This document shows positions 18,952 through 27,808 of a stretch of DNA of 64,000 nt, piece by piece. The position numbers were made by a program, and so were the translations under genes. The stretch covers positions 3,224,001 to 3,288,000 of the forward strand of contig NZ_JBCNLP010000001.1 in the NCBI RefSeq assembly GCF_039595395.1, in the 5' to 3' direction. The notes under the pieces were generated by a model. That model did not search any database, was not told the DNA's origin, and saw only the letters and a program-made list of their open reading frames with translations. Source of the DNA: Novosphingobium sp. Lineage in GTDB: Bacteria > Pseudomonadota > Alphaproteobacteria > Sphingomonadales > Sphingomonadaceae. Numbering within the stretch: position 1 is the stretch's first letter; each line of letters begins with the position of its first letter.

Positions 18952-19517
18952 GATTGGGCCTTGATGACGACCTTGAGCAAAACGAACCCAAGGGAGTCGC
19001 GAATGGATCGGGGGGAAGCCGTCGCATAAACCCCACAACTCATCGGGGCAAACCTCCCGTGATGCAAAGGCAAACAAGTGAAGTGCAAGAAATGCAACAA
19101 TCGCGAGACAAGGGCCGCCTCTTTCGACACAGGAGCAGGGCTCTGTCGGTGCGCGCGGCCATAGGATTGCAGATGCGGCCTGCCGCCTTGCAGTTTCCTT
19201 TGGCGGTTCGCTTAGGCGCGATCTTTGGGGGAACGGGTATCGTCGTCAGGCATGGTGGCCATCGCCATTCTTGAAAGATCTTGGACGCCAACGACCGAAG
19301 CGTTTGCGCTTGTTTTTTCCACGCGGCTTGTCCGGCCGCTCAGCTTGTCGAACCACCCAAGTTGTAACCGAATTTTACACCCGGCATACAATGTTGAATT
19401 GAAACTGCATGCGCCCTTCCACCCCTATTCAGAAGGACTCGTCTAGAAGAAGTTCACAAGGCAAGCAGCGGCGGCAAGACACACAGGATCTAGCGCTCGG
19501 CCTTTCGGAGAAAGATC
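18952..19517. other. Intergenic region, no gene recognised
   Basis: 566 bp between the divergent MFS gene and the secreted glycine-rich protein gene. Short frames on both strands lack signal peptides, conserved motifs or ribosome-binding sites. It must hold the two divergent promoters. The stretch 19365-19440 is more AT-rich and likely contains the promoter of the rightward gene, but no clear -35/-10 pair can be defended. Confidence 0.5.
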
Positions 19518-20021
19518 GTGAACAACATCCTCAAGAAAATCTCGCTGGGCTCCGCTCTAGCTGCCACGGCCGCCATGAGCCTGATCGCAACCCCCGCCTC
19601 TGCCCAGTCGTGGCATGGCGGCGGCTATCACCGTGATGGGGGCGGCGCGGGTGTCGCCATCGCCGCGGGCATCGTCGGTCTGGCTGTCGGCGCAGCGCTG
19701 GCCGATCACGGACGGGACAATTACGTTCCTGCCCCCGAGCCCGTCGGCTATGCGCCTTATGGCGGCCCGGCCTCCTGCTATGAAGCCTATCCCGGATATG
19801 AGGGATACTGCTATCCGGCCGAGAATTACTACCGCATGGGCTGGTCGTGGCATGGTGGCTCGTGGTGGAGCCGTGACGGCCATGCCTTCGCCCGGCCCTT
19901 TATGGACCATGGCGGCCCCGGCTTCGCGCCGCATGGCGGCTTTGGTGACAGGGGCGGCTTTGGCGGCGGCTACCGGGGCGGGTTCGAAGGCGGGCACGGA
20001 GGCTTTGGCGGCCATCGCTGA
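19518..20021 (+). CDS. Secreted glycine/histidine-rich protein of unknown function
   Basis: 167 residues from a GTG start with GGAG and AAAG just upstream (19507-19514). Residues 1-30 form a clear Sec signal peptide ending TPASAQ. The mature part has a hydrophobic Gly/Ala segment (AGVAIAAGIVGLAVGAALA, possibly membrane-associated), a tyrosine/cysteine patch (two Cys near 90-100 that could pair) and a Gly/Phe/His-rich tail of GGFGG-type repeats. The low-complexity tail prevents a family call. It is probably a periplasmic or surface protein. Confidence 0.7.
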   Translation: MNNILKKISLGSALAATAAMSLIATPASAQSWHGGGYHRDGGGAGVAIAAGIVGLAVGAALADHGRDNYVPAPEPVGYAPYGGPASCYEAYPGYEGYCYPAENYYRMGWSWHGGSWWSRDGHAFARPFMDHGGPGFAPHGGFGDRGGFGGGYRGGFEGGHGGFGGHR

Positions 20022-20044
20022 TCGCCATTGACCGGATTAACGCG

Positions 20045-20074
20045 CGGGGCTGGCCTTTGGGCCGGCCCCGTTTT
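20045..20074 (+). terminator. Rho-independent terminator
   Basis: An 11-bp stem (20045-20055 with 20060-20070; one T-G pair) with a TTTG loop and TTTT tail, between the secreted protein gene and the convergent phosphoribosyltransferase. Confidence 0.8.
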
Positions 20075-20089
20075 GCATGTACGGCAAGA

Positions 20090-20620
20090 TCAGGCGAGGC
20101 GTGCCGGAACGCTCTGCGCTTCCTCAACGATGGTGTTGGTCATGCCCACCGCTTCCCACGGGAAGACAAACCAGCGCTTGTCCGTAGCGCGATCGATATC
20201 GCGGGACCAGAAATCGACCTCGACCTGCGAGCTGGCATTGTTGATCACCACCGCAAAGCGCCAGTTGTCGGCATTGCCCCCATGGTCAGTCAGGATACGA
20301 CGAATCGTCGCGATGGTGCGTCCGCTATCGTTGATGTCATCCACGAACAGCAGCTTCACGCCCGAGGCGCTGCGCATGGCCACCTTGCGCAGCAATTCCT
20401 CGGCAAAGCCCGGCACCTTGGAAGAATGGTCGACCGAGAGCATCGGCGTGTTGAGCTGATGCGAGATATAGACCGCAGGCACCAGACCGCCCCGCCCGAT
20501 GCCGACCACATAGTCCGGTTGCCAAGCATCGGCGGCAATCCGCTCTGCCACCTTGCGCACATCGGCCAGGAACTCATCGTAAGGCAGATAGAAAAGCTCT
20601 GGTTCGGGGCTGGCGGTCAT
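20090..20620 (-). CDS. Phosphoribosyltransferase (Gpt/xanthine-type)
   Basis: 176 residues, type I phosphoribosyltransferase fold. The PRPP-binding signature is LLFVDDINDSGRTI (~residues 90-103), preceded by YVVGIGRGGLVPAVYIS. Purine salvage Gpt-like enzymes transfer phosphoribose from PRPP to xanthine or guanine. The exact base cannot be read from the sequence, and some family members have other roles. It appears monocistronic, ending against a terminator hairpin shared with the convergent gene. Confidence 0.82.
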   Translation of the reverse strand: MTASPEPELFYLPYDEFLADVRKVAERIAADAWQPDYVVGIGRGGLVPAVYISHQLNTPMLSVDHSSKVPGFAEELLRKVAMRSASGVKLLFVDDINDSGRTIATIRRILTDHGGNADNWRFAVVINNASSQVEVDFWSRDIDRATDKRWFVFPWEAVGMTNTIVEEAQSVPARLA

Positions 20621-21062
20621 GGCCTCTGTCCTGTGTTGCCGGTGAAAGGGGCTGCGCTAGCCGCTGGCGCGGCGCAGGGCAATCCGTGGCTTGCTGCGGC
20701 GCCCCTGCGGGACGATGATTCGATCCACGTGACGCCTGAGCGGGTTAAAACCTGTTACGCGCCCTATTGCAATGCAACCGATCACAGACGGATTGCGGCA
20801 CTCGCGATTGCGCATCAGCGAGAAAATCTCGCACCTGCGGTAAAATCCATGATCTGAAACGGCAATTTGGGTTCGCAAGAGGGTCAACCCATGCTGCATG
20901 CGCTCATTTATTTCGCAGATGCGTAAATACACCTTTGTTTTCACAGGACATTGTGAAACCCATCACAGGATGGTATGACATATTCATTGCAGGGGGAGGT
21001 TGAAACTTCGAACTTCGAAGAATCAATCTTAAAAAATGCCATTAAGTTCGAGGGGCGAAGAC
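20621..21062. other. Intergenic region with AT-rich promoter-like part
   Basis: 442 bp between the phosphoribosyltransferase start and the 64-aa protein gene. No coding frame with a motif or signal peptide is visible. From ~20740 the base composition becomes AT-rich, unlike the flanking coding DNA, and the segment ends with the inverted repeat at 21006-21020. It must carry both divergent promoters and may carry an unrecognised small RNA. Confidence 0.45.
21006..21020. promoter_or_regulatory. Inverted repeat upstream of the 64-aa protein gene
   Basis: CTTCGAACTTCGAAG carries two adjacent TTCGAA palindromes, 42 bp before the start codon. The symmetry suggests a repressor or activator site. No known regulator is assigned. 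Confidence 0.4.
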
Positions 21063-21257
21063 ATGAACACTCGGTTGACGGTTACACCGTTCGATCGCTG
21101 GTTTTCAGGCGTGGATCATCCCATGCCCCTGGAAAACAGCCATATTTGGAATGATGCGCCGGAAGAGCGTAATCAGATCGCCAAGGGTATCGTTTACTCC
21201 TTGCCGATCAGCGCCTTGCTGTGGTGCGGCCTGCTTGCGATGCTTCTGCTTCGCTGA
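21063..21257 (+). CDS. Small single-span membrane protein, function unknown
   Basis: 64 residues starting MNTRLTVTPFDRWFSG, with a soluble N-terminal half rich in Pro/Asn/Asp and one C-terminal transmembrane helix (SLPISALLWCGLLAMLLLR). The ATG at 21063 is chosen over 21036 because a GAGGGG purine run lies 8-9 bases upstream. It has its own promoter-like region and two terminators downstream, so it is probably a genuine monocistronic gene. The end reads as a tail anchor, with the N-terminus in the cytoplasm by inference. Confidence 0.65.
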   Translation: MNTRLTVTPFDRWFSGVDHPMPLENSHIWNDAPEERNQIAKGIVYSLPISALLWCGLLAMLLLR

Positions 21258-21329
21258 CAGGCTAACGCAACACAGGGGCATCGCATCCGCAGGTGGGGAG
21301 AGGCAGGCGGATGTGGCCAAGAGCGAGGT

Positions 21330-21380
21330 GCGGGGCAGGGCCGCAGGCGATCATCGCCGCCCCTGCCCGCCTTTCTTTTT
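21330..21380 (+). terminator. Rho-independent terminator 1 after the 64-aa gene
   Basis: A GC-rich hairpin (arms from 21330 and ending 21370, with an inner GGCGAT/ATCGCC stem) is followed by CTTTCTTTTT (21371-21380). Confidence 0.75.
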
Positions 21381-21395
21381 GACTATGCGTGGAGT

Positions 21396-21424
21396 CCGTC
21401 ACGTTGATGACGGGTTTTCTTTTT
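21396..21424 (+). terminator. Rho-independent terminator 2 after the 64-aa gene
   Basis: A CCGTCA/TGACGG stem (21396-21401 with 21408-21413) is followed by GTTTTCTTTTT. It lies in tandem with the previous terminator. Confidence 0.65.
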
Positions 21425-21443
21425 CAGCCCAAAAAGAGAAGAT

Positions 21444-21464
21444 GCGAGGGGATTATCCCCTCAC
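21444..21464. repeat. Single REP-like hairpin (family member C)
   Basis: GCGAGGGGA-TTA-TCCCCTCAC with one C-A mismatch, preceded by GAT and followed by GCTCC-TATAACGTC. It matches the left hairpin of the 48283 element in sequence and loop (TTA). It lies between convergent genes. Confidence 0.6.
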
Positions 21465-21540
21465 GCTCCTATAACGTCTCCCGACGAGACGGCAGCGCTT
21501 TGCTTGAGGAAGCGCTTGTTCTGACAGGATGGAAAACGCC

Positions 21541-22233
21541 TTAGAGCGCGGCGCGTAGATTCGATCCAATGGTCGTTTCGCCCGGCAGCGCGACCAGCGG
21601 ATATTCATGCATCTTCATGATGTTGACCGCCAGCTCATCCATGGTGAAGCTGGTTTCCAGCGCCAGCCCATGGCGCGGCTCCTGCCGCCAGCAGACCTTG
21701 GCATAAATCTGCGGGAAACCGGGAATGTCGATCTTCACCAACTGGCGCAGCAGCAAGCGCTCGGGCGTTTCGATGCAGGCACCCTGCTGGGAAATGTCGC
21801 GCAGCAGGATCGGCCAGGCGCGGCTGCCCGAATGAATGGTCGCCGGGCGTTCCAGCCGCAGGCGGATCTGACGGCGCGGATAGGTCTCCCGCCGGTCCTC
21901 GATCAGCGACTGCACGTCGATCTCGTTGAAGAAGCGGAAACCGGCGTGGTCATCCTTGAACCACATCAGCTCCATCGGATAGCGTTCTCCACTGGCGGTT
22001 TCGAGCGCGATATGTTCGTAGGACGGCAGCGGATGGAAGATACGGACCTTCACACCCGTGCTGGAGGCATCGCGCAACACGCAGAGATATTCGCGCCCAT
22101 CCAGCACAAGCTTGGCGGCGCGGACCAGCAGCGTGTAGCGCGGAGCGCGGCGCAATTCGGCACCCGACTGCAGCGCAGGCTGTGCAATGGCATCAGCCGC
22201 CGCCTCCCGCATCGAGTTAGGTTCCTGCGCCAA
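21541..22233 (-). CDS. Tandem PilZ-domain protein (c-di-GMP effector candidate)
   Basis: 230 residues with two PilZ-like units. The first has RRAPR at 28-32 and DASSTG from residue 55; the second has YPRRQIR near 116 and DISQQG near 148. The RxxxR and [DN]xSxxG pairs are the usual c-di-GMP contacts, and both units retain them. No enzyme or secretion domain is attached. It may regulate motility, surface polysaccharide or another c-di-GMP output. The gene appears to stand alone. Confidence 0.8.
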   Translation of the reverse strand: MAQEPNSMREAAADAIAQPALQSGAELRRAPRYTLLVRAAKLVLDGREYLCVLRDASSTGVKVRIFHPLPSYEHIALETASGERYPMELMWFKDDHAGFRFFNEIDVQSLIEDRRETYPRRQIRLRLERPATIHSGSRAWPILLRDISQQGACIETPERLLLRQLVKIDIPGFPQIYAKVCWRQEPRHGLALETSFTMDELAVNIMKMHEYPLVALPGETTIGSNLRAAL

Positions 22234-22549
22234 TTCGTCACCTCACACACAAGCGCTCGGGGGGAGCGCCTTCACGTCAAACGCTCTCGCACAGAGCGCA
22301 GCCTGCCTGCCAATTCGCAGGATCAAGCCATCATGGCCGAGCCCCACAATCCATCGATCGCGCCGGAGCCCACACCATGCCTGCCATCTCAATCGCACAA
22401 CATTGGTAAATCAGTTATGAAATCGCTGTGGAGATTTGCAGCATATTCATGCCAGAGCTTGGACGAAGCAAGCCCAAAAGCCGCCATAATCGCAATATTG
22501 GCAAATTTTACACATAGAGCTGTAAAAGTTTAAATCCCGTGAACCATCG
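22234..22549. other. AT-rich intergenic region
   Basis: Between the PilZ gene start and the secA terminator. No coding frame with convincing features. The segment 22385-22530 is markedly AT-rich compared with the window and probably holds the PilZ promoter. No known RNA family was recognised by eye. Confidence 0.4.
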
Positions 22550-22588
22550 AAAAACAGCCCCGCCCACCCGTTTCCGGGCAGGCGAGGC
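22550..22588 (-). terminator. Rho-independent terminator of secA
   Basis: On the minus strand, 22588-22575 pairs with 22570-22557 (14 bp including three G-U pairs) around a 4-base loop. A T-rich tail follows, read from the A-run at 22550-22554. Confidence 0.75.
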
Positions 22589-22624
22589 CGTCAATCCAGC
22601 ACAAACTCGCGCGAATGGCGACGA

Positions 22625-25390
22625 TCAGGCAACCACGCCATGGCAGTGCTTATACTTCTTGCCCGAACCGCAGGGGCACAGAGCATTGCGGTTCAGCCCC
22701 ATATCGGCATAGGGATCGCCCCCCTGCCCCGGCTCACCGACCGACAGCGAACCCGCCGCCGCCCCAGCCCCGAAACCGCTGGCCAGCAGCGCATCGGCCG
22801 AAAAGGGCGAACCGGCAGGTGCCGGGCTCACGCCTTCAAAACCATCGGCACCCAAAGCATCCAGATTGGTCAGGAAATCAGGGAGCTGCGGCAGTTCGGG
22901 CGCGGCAGGCTGGCCGAACTGGATCTCGGCGGTGCACAGGATGCGCGTCACATCCTCGCGGATCGTGTCGAGCATACGCTCGAACAGACCAAAGGCTTCC
23001 TGCTTATACTCGTTGATCGGCGTCTTCTGGGCATAGGCACGCAGGAACACCACCTGACGCAGCGCGTCCAGCGTGGCCAGATGCTCCTTCCAGTAATGGT
23101 CGAGGCGCTCCAGCAGCACGCTCTTTTCCACCTGCTGCCAGATCGCCGGATCGTTGGCGGCAACCTTGGCCGCCATCTTCTCATCGACCAGCGTCTGCAC
23201 CCGCTCCTCAATGGTCTGGGGCTCGATGCCGTCCTCTTCCATCCATTCGTCCAGGGGCAACTCAAGACCCAGCGTGGCGAAGGCCTGCTCGCGCAGCCCC
23301 TCAAAGTTCCACTGCTCGGGGTAGGAGCCATGCGGGCAGGCGGTGGCGACCAGCGCGTTCACCGTCTCGTGGCGCATATCCAGCACCACATCGTCCAGCG
23401 CCTCGGCATCCATAATGTCGGCGCGCTGTTCGTAGATGACCTTGCGCTGGTCGTTCATCACATCGTCGTATTCGACGACCTGCTTGCGGATGTCGTAGTT
23501 GCGCGCCTCGACCTTCTTCTGCGCCTGCTCGATGGCCTTGGACAGCCACTTGGAACCGATCGCCTCGCCATCGGCCAGATTGCTGTTCATCATGCGCGAG
23601 AACATCGTGTCCGGCCCGAAGATGCGCAGCAGATCATCCTCCAGGCAGAGATAGAACTTCGACAGGCCCGGATCGCCCTGACGGCCTGAACGACCACGCA
23701 ACTGGTTGTCGATGCGGCGGCTTTCATGGCGCTCGGTGCCGATCACGCAGAGCCCGCCGGCGGCCAGCACCTGTTCCTTCTCGGCATCGATCTCGGCCTT
23801 GATGGCGGCGATGCGCGCCTCGCGCTCCGGCCCCTCGGGCAGATCGCGCAGCTCGTCCTCGATGCGGAACTCAAGGTTGCCGCCCAGCTTGATGTCCGTA
23901 CCGCGACCGGCCATGTTGGTGGCGATGGTCACCGCGCCAAGGCTGCCGGCCTGCGCCACGATATGGGCTTCCATCTCGTGGAAACGGGCGTTGAGCACAT
24001 TGTGCTTCACCCCCTCGGCCTTCAGAAACTCGCTGAGCAGTTCCGACTTCTCGATCGAGACCGTGCCCACCAGCACCGGCTGGCCGATCTCATTCTTCTC
24101 GCGGATCAGCTTGGCGATGGCGGCGAATTTGTCATTGGTGTTCTTGTAGAACTCATCCTCCTCGTCGATGCGCTGCACCGGCACGTTGGTGGGGATGGTC
24201 ACCACATTCATCTTGTAGATGTCGAAGAATTCGGGCGCCTCGGTGGCCGCCGTGCCGGTCATGCCGCACAGCTTGGGATACATGCGGAAATAGTTCTGGA
24301 AGGTGATCGAGGCCATGGTCTGGTTCTCGGGCTCGATGCGGACGCCTTCCTTGGCCTCCACCGCCTGATGCAACCCGTTCGACCAGCGGCGGCCATCCAT
24401 CATGCGGCCGGTGAACTCATCGATGATGATGACCTTGCCGTCCTTGACGATGTAGTCGATGTCGCGCTTGAACATCACATTGCCCTTCAGGGCCTGATCC
24501 AGATGATGGACCACCTGCGTGTTCTCGATGTCATAGAGGTTGCTGCCTTCCAGCAGACCGGCTTCCTCCAGCAGGCGTTCGGCGCGCTCGATGCCGTCCT
24601 CGGTGAAGGTGATGTTCTTGGTCTTTTCGTCGGCCTCGTAATCCTCGGGGTTGAGGTTCTTCACGATGGCATCGACGGCCAGATAGAGGTCGCTCTTGTC
24701 GTCGGTGGGGCCCGAGATGATCAGCGGCGTGCGCGCCTCGTCGATCAGGATCGAATCGACCTCGTCGACAATGGCGTAGTTGAAGGCGCGGTGGACCATC
24801 TGGTCACGCGAATGCTTCATATTATCGCGCAGATAGTCGAAGCCGAGTTCATTGTTGGTGGCGTAGGTGATGTCGCAATTGTAGGCCTCGCGGCGCTCCA
24901 CCTCGTCCAGATTGGGGACGATCGTGCCCACGGTCAGCCCCAGGAAGTTGTAGAGCACCCCCATGGTCTCGGCATCGCGCTTGGCCAGATAGTCGTTCAC
25001 GGTCACGACGTGGACGCCCTTGCCCTCCAGAGCGTTGAGATAGACCGCCAGCGTGGCGACCAGCGTCTTGCCCTCACCGGTGCGCATTTCGGCGATCTCG
25101 CCACGATGCAACACCATGCCGCCGATCATCTGCACATCGAAATGGCGCATGCCCATGCAGCGGGTCGAGGCCTCGCGCACCGTGGCGAAGGCTTCGGGCA
25201 GGATATCATCGAGCGTCTTGCCTTCGGCCAGCATGGCGCGGAAGCGGTCGGTCTGGCCGCGCAGTTCCTCGTCGGAGAGCTGCTGGACGGCGCTTTCGAA
25301 GGCCGCGATCTTCTGCACCGTCTTGTCGAGCGACTTCACATAACGGTCGTTGGACGAGCCGAAGAGAGACTTGGCAAGGGCCTGAAACAT
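22625..25390 (-). CDS. secA: Preprotein translocase ATPase SecA
   Basis: 921 residues, full length. Nucleotide-binding domain 1 has MRTGEGKTLVATL near residue 103 (Walker A) and YAIVDEVDSILIDEARTPL. TNMAGRGTDIKLGGN marks domain 2. The C-terminus carries the zinc-binding SEC-C motif CPCGSGKKYKHCHG, which contacts SecB or ribosomes. It drives post-translational export through SecYEG. Upstream on the same strand are two small exported proteins, which may be transcribed with it. Confidence 0.97.
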   Translation of the reverse strand: MFQALAKSLFGSSNDRYVKSLDKTVQKIAAFESAVQQLSDEELRGQTDRFRAMLAEGKTLDDILPEAFATVREASTRCMGMRHFDVQMIGGMVLHRGEIAEMRTGEGKTLVATLAVYLNALEGKGVHVVTVNDYLAKRDAETMGVLYNFLGLTVGTIVPNLDEVERREAYNCDITYATNNELGFDYLRDNMKHSRDQMVHRAFNYAIVDEVDSILIDEARTPLIISGPTDDKSDLYLAVDAIVKNLNPEDYEADEKTKNITFTEDGIERAERLLEEAGLLEGSNLYDIENTQVVHHLDQALKGNVMFKRDIDYIVKDGKVIIIDEFTGRMMDGRRWSNGLHQAVEAKEGVRIEPENQTMASITFQNYFRMYPKLCGMTGTAATEAPEFFDIYKMNVVTIPTNVPVQRIDEEDEFYKNTNDKFAAIAKLIREKNEIGQPVLVGTVSIEKSELLSEFLKAEGVKHNVLNARFHEMEAHIVAQAGSLGAVTIATNMAGRGTDIKLGGNLEFRIEDELRDLPEGPEREARIAAIKAEIDAEKEQVLAAGGLCVIGTERHESRRIDNQLRGRSGRQGDPGLSKFYLCLEDDLLRIFGPDTMFSRMMNSNLADGEAIGSKWLSKAIEQAQKKVEARNYDIRKQVVEYDDVMNDQRKVIYEQRADIMDAEALDDVVLDMRHETVNALVATACPHGSYPEQWNFEGLREQAFATLGLELPLDEWMEEDGIEPQTIEERVQTLVDEKMAAKVAANDPAIWQQVEKSVLLERLDHYWKEHLATLDALRQVVFLRAYAQKTPINEYKQEAFGLFERMLDTIREDVTRILCTAEIQFGQPAAPELPQLPDFLTNLDALGADGFEGVSPAPAGSPFSADALLASGFGAGAAAGSLSVGEPGQGGDPYADMGLNRNALCPCGSGKKYKHCHGVVA

Positions 25391-25493
25391 GCGATTTTTC
25401 CTGAAATGAAAGGTCGGTCATGGCCGCGACGGCGTGAGGATCACGCGCGCGTCTGCGGCATAAATGCTTGAGACTTGGAAAAGGCGCCGCCGC

Positions 25494-25769
25494 TTACTCG
25501 CGGGCGCGCTCGATCCCCACCAGCACCGGGGCCACCATGGGCGCGGGGGCAGGCGTAAAGAGGCGCGCGGCGACCAGCGCGGGCTGAGCCGGACGGGTCA
25601 TGGCCCGCCCATGCTCGACCACATGGGCCGAGACGCGCGCGGCGCCTGGCGTGGCATAACGGCCCGAGGCCACCACCGCGCAAGGCTCCATCGCCTGAGC
25701 AAGCGTCGGCGCGCCAGAAGCGGCCAGCCCGGACATCAAAGCCAGAAAGGTGAGCAGCATGCGGATCAT
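25494..25769 (-). CDS. Small secreted protein, function unknown
   Basis: 91 residues with an N-terminal signal peptide (MIRMLLTFLALMSGLAASGAP, cleavage likely after LAQA). The mature part is ~65 residues, Ala/Val/Pro-rich with a single cysteine. It lies between the TonB-C-like gene (24 bp upstream) and secA (~100 bp downstream) on the same strand. The signal peptide is the main reason to call it; there is no family assignment. Confidence 0.5.
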   Translation of the reverse strand: MIRMLLTFLALMSGLAASGAPTLAQAMEPCAVVASGRYATPGAARVSAHVVEHGRAMTRPAQPALVAARLFTPAPAPMVAPVLVGIERARE

Positions 25770-25793
25770 GTTGGGAAGGTGATATAGGCAGGC

Positions 25794-26468
25794 TTACGGC
25801 GCGCGTCCAGTGACTGGCTGGCCTTGTCCGGCAGGTTTCGTGGAGGATGGCTCCGCCCCGGACAGCGGCAACACTTCGATCCTTGTGGTGATCACCACCC
25901 GGCGCTCCACCGAAGCCCCCTGCTCGTCGGTGTAGCCATCGGCGTACCCCTTGTTGTTCGGGCAAGTGTTTTGGGGCACTTTTTCCATCTTGGTCTGGAA
26001 ATCGCCCTCGGCCTGCCATGCACAATCGCGCATCTTCCCATCGGCATCGACGATATAGGTGGTGCGCAGAAAACCGGGCTGCGGCGGCGGAACCTGCGGG
26101 ATAACCCATTTCACCCGGCTGCGAAAACGCCCCGGCATCGCCTGCCCCCTGGCGTCGACAGCAGGCTTGAACAGCGCCCTTTGCGTGATCAGGCGGCAGG
26201 TCGCCTCGTCAAGATCGCTCGCCCCGCTGCTTTGCGTCACCGAGCATTGATCGACCCGGCCCGCACTGTCGATATCCAGAACGAACCCCGTCATGCCCTC
26301 CTTGCTGCCCTGAAGCGCCGCGGAGGGATAATCTTCGGGCAACACCCAGGTACCAGGATCGCCAGCTGGCGTGGCCGCCACCGCCGGAGGCGCAAAACCC
26401 GGCACCGCCTCCGGCCCCTGCCCCGCTTGCGCAGGCGCAGCCGCCATCAACATCAACGCTAAGATCAC
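25794..26468 (-). CDS. Exported TonB-C-terminal-like protein
   Basis: 224 residues with a short signal peptide (MILALMLMAAAPAQA). The central part (YPSAALQGSKEGMTGFVLDIDSAGRVDQC...CRLITQRALFKPA) follows the TonB C-terminal fold pattern: a Y/P-x-A-x-x-x-x-x-G motif, a variable-residue strand, then a C-x-x-L/I x-x-x-x-F-x-P-A end. It lacks the N-terminal membrane anchor and Pro-rich linker of a true TonB, so energy transduction is unlikely. It is probably a periplasmic protein. Four cysteines may form disulfides. Confidence 0.65.
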   Translation of the reverse strand: MILALMLMAAAPAQAGQGPEAVPGFAPPAVAATPAGDPGTWVLPEDYPSAALQGSKEGMTGFVLDIDSAGRVDQCSVTQSSGASDLDEATCRLITQRALFKPAVDARGQAMPGRFRSRVKWVIPQVPPPQPGFLRTTYIVDADGKMRDCAWQAEGDFQTKMEKVPQNTCPNNKGYADGYTDEQGASVERRVVITTRIEVLPLSGAEPSSTKPAGQGQPVTGRAP

Positions 26469-26577
26469 CCCATACCCCCGTTAAAACAGCACCCCACCAA
26501 AGCGTTAGCAGGCATCCCGCCACCTGCCCACCCCATCCGCCCTTGACCTGTCACACCGCTGCGCTACCCCGCTCCCC

Positions 26578-27804
26578 ATGAGTCACGCCATCTCCCCGCT
26601 CGCCTCGCCCTTCCCTGCTTTGCCCGCAATTGCCGGGGCCACCCCGCGCGTTGCCCGCGCGCAGTACAAGGCCTGGGATCGCTGCGACCTAACCTATGTC
26701 GAGTTGGACGAAGGCTGCGCCGTGGCAGGCGTGTTCACCCGCAACATCTGCTGCTCCTCCGAAGTCGAGCTGGGCCGCCAGAACGTGGCGCAGGGCAGCG
26801 CCCGCGCGCTGATCGTCAACGCAGGCAATTCCAATGCCTTCACCGGCTATCGCGGGCGTGAGGCGGTCGAACAGATCATGACCCAGGTCGCCACCCATCT
26901 GGGCTGCGCGAAAGAGGAGGTCTTCGTCTCCTCCACCGGCGTGATCGGCGTGCCCCTGCCCAAGGACAAGGCGCAGGCGGGCGTGGCAGCCGCACTCACC
27001 GCCGCGCCCTGCTCGTGGGAGGATGCCGCCAACACCATCGGCACCACCGACACCTTTGCCAAGGGCGCCACCGCCAGCGCCATCGTGGGCGGCAAGACGG
27101 TGCAGTTCAGCGCCATCATCAAGGGCAGCGGCATGATCGCGCCCGATATGGCCACCATGCTGGGCTATATCTTCACCGATGCCGCCATCGCCCCGGCCTT
27201 CCTGCAAAAGCTGCTGAGCCAGGCCGCTGATGAAACCTTCAACTGCATCACGGTGGATTCAGACACCTCCACCAGTGACACGGTGATGGCCTTCGCCACC
27301 GGCAAGGCAGGCAACGCACTGCTTGAAGACGAAACCACCCCCGGTGCCGATGCCTTCGCCGCCGCGCTGAAGGACATCTGCCGCCAACTCTCGCATCTGG
27401 TGGTGAAAGATGGCGAAGGCGCGCAAAAATTCATCGCCGTCACCGTTTCCGGCGCCGTCAGCGATGCCAGCGCCCGCAAGGTGGGCCTCGCCATCGCCAA
27501 CTCGCCTTTGGTCAAGACCGCCATCGCCGGTCAAGACGCCAATTGGGGCCGCATCGTCATGGCCGTGGGCAAAGCGGGCGAACCGGCCGACCGCGACAGG
27601 CTGTCCATCGGCTTCGGCGGCATCTGGGCGGCGAAAGATGGCCAGCCCCTCGCCGATTACGACGAAGCCCCCGTCGCAGAGCACTTGCGCGGCACGGACA
27701 TCGACATCACCGTCGATCTGGGCCTTGGCGAAGGCACCGCCACCGTGTGGACCTGCGATCTCACGCACGGCTACATCTCGATCAACGCCGATTACAGGAG
27801 CTGA
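26578..27804 (+). CDS. argJ: Glutamate N-acetyltransferase / amino-acid acetyltransferase
   Basis: 408 residues, full length. The proenzyme self-cleaves at the conserved ATML motif; here Thr193 begins the beta chain (PDMATMLGYIFTDA). It recycles the acetyl group between N-acetylornithine and glutamate in arginine synthesis. Residues VNAGNSNAFTG and NCITVDSDTSTSD are family signatures. It starts a rightward cluster; the GST gene follows after only 4 bp. Confidence 0.95.
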   Translation: MSHAISPLASPFPALPAIAGATPRVARAQYKAWDRCDLTYVELDEGCAVAGVFTRNICCSSEVELGRQNVAQGSARALIVNAGNSNAFTGYRGREAVEQIMTQVATHLGCAKEEVFVSSTGVIGVPLPKDKAQAGVAAALTAAPCSWEDAANTIGTTDTFAKGATASAIVGGKTVQFSAIIKGSGMIAPDMATMLGYIFTDAAIAPAFLQKLLSQAADETFNCITVDSDTSTSDTVMAFATGKAGNALLEDETTPGADAFAAALKDICRQLSHLVVKDGEGAQKFIAVTVSGAVSDASARKVGLAIANSPLVKTAIAGQDANWGRIVMAVGKAGEPADRDRLSIGFGGIWAAKDGQPLADYDEAPVAEHLRGTDIDITVDLGLGEGTATVWTCDLTHGYISINADYRS

Positions 27805-27808
27805 CGCG

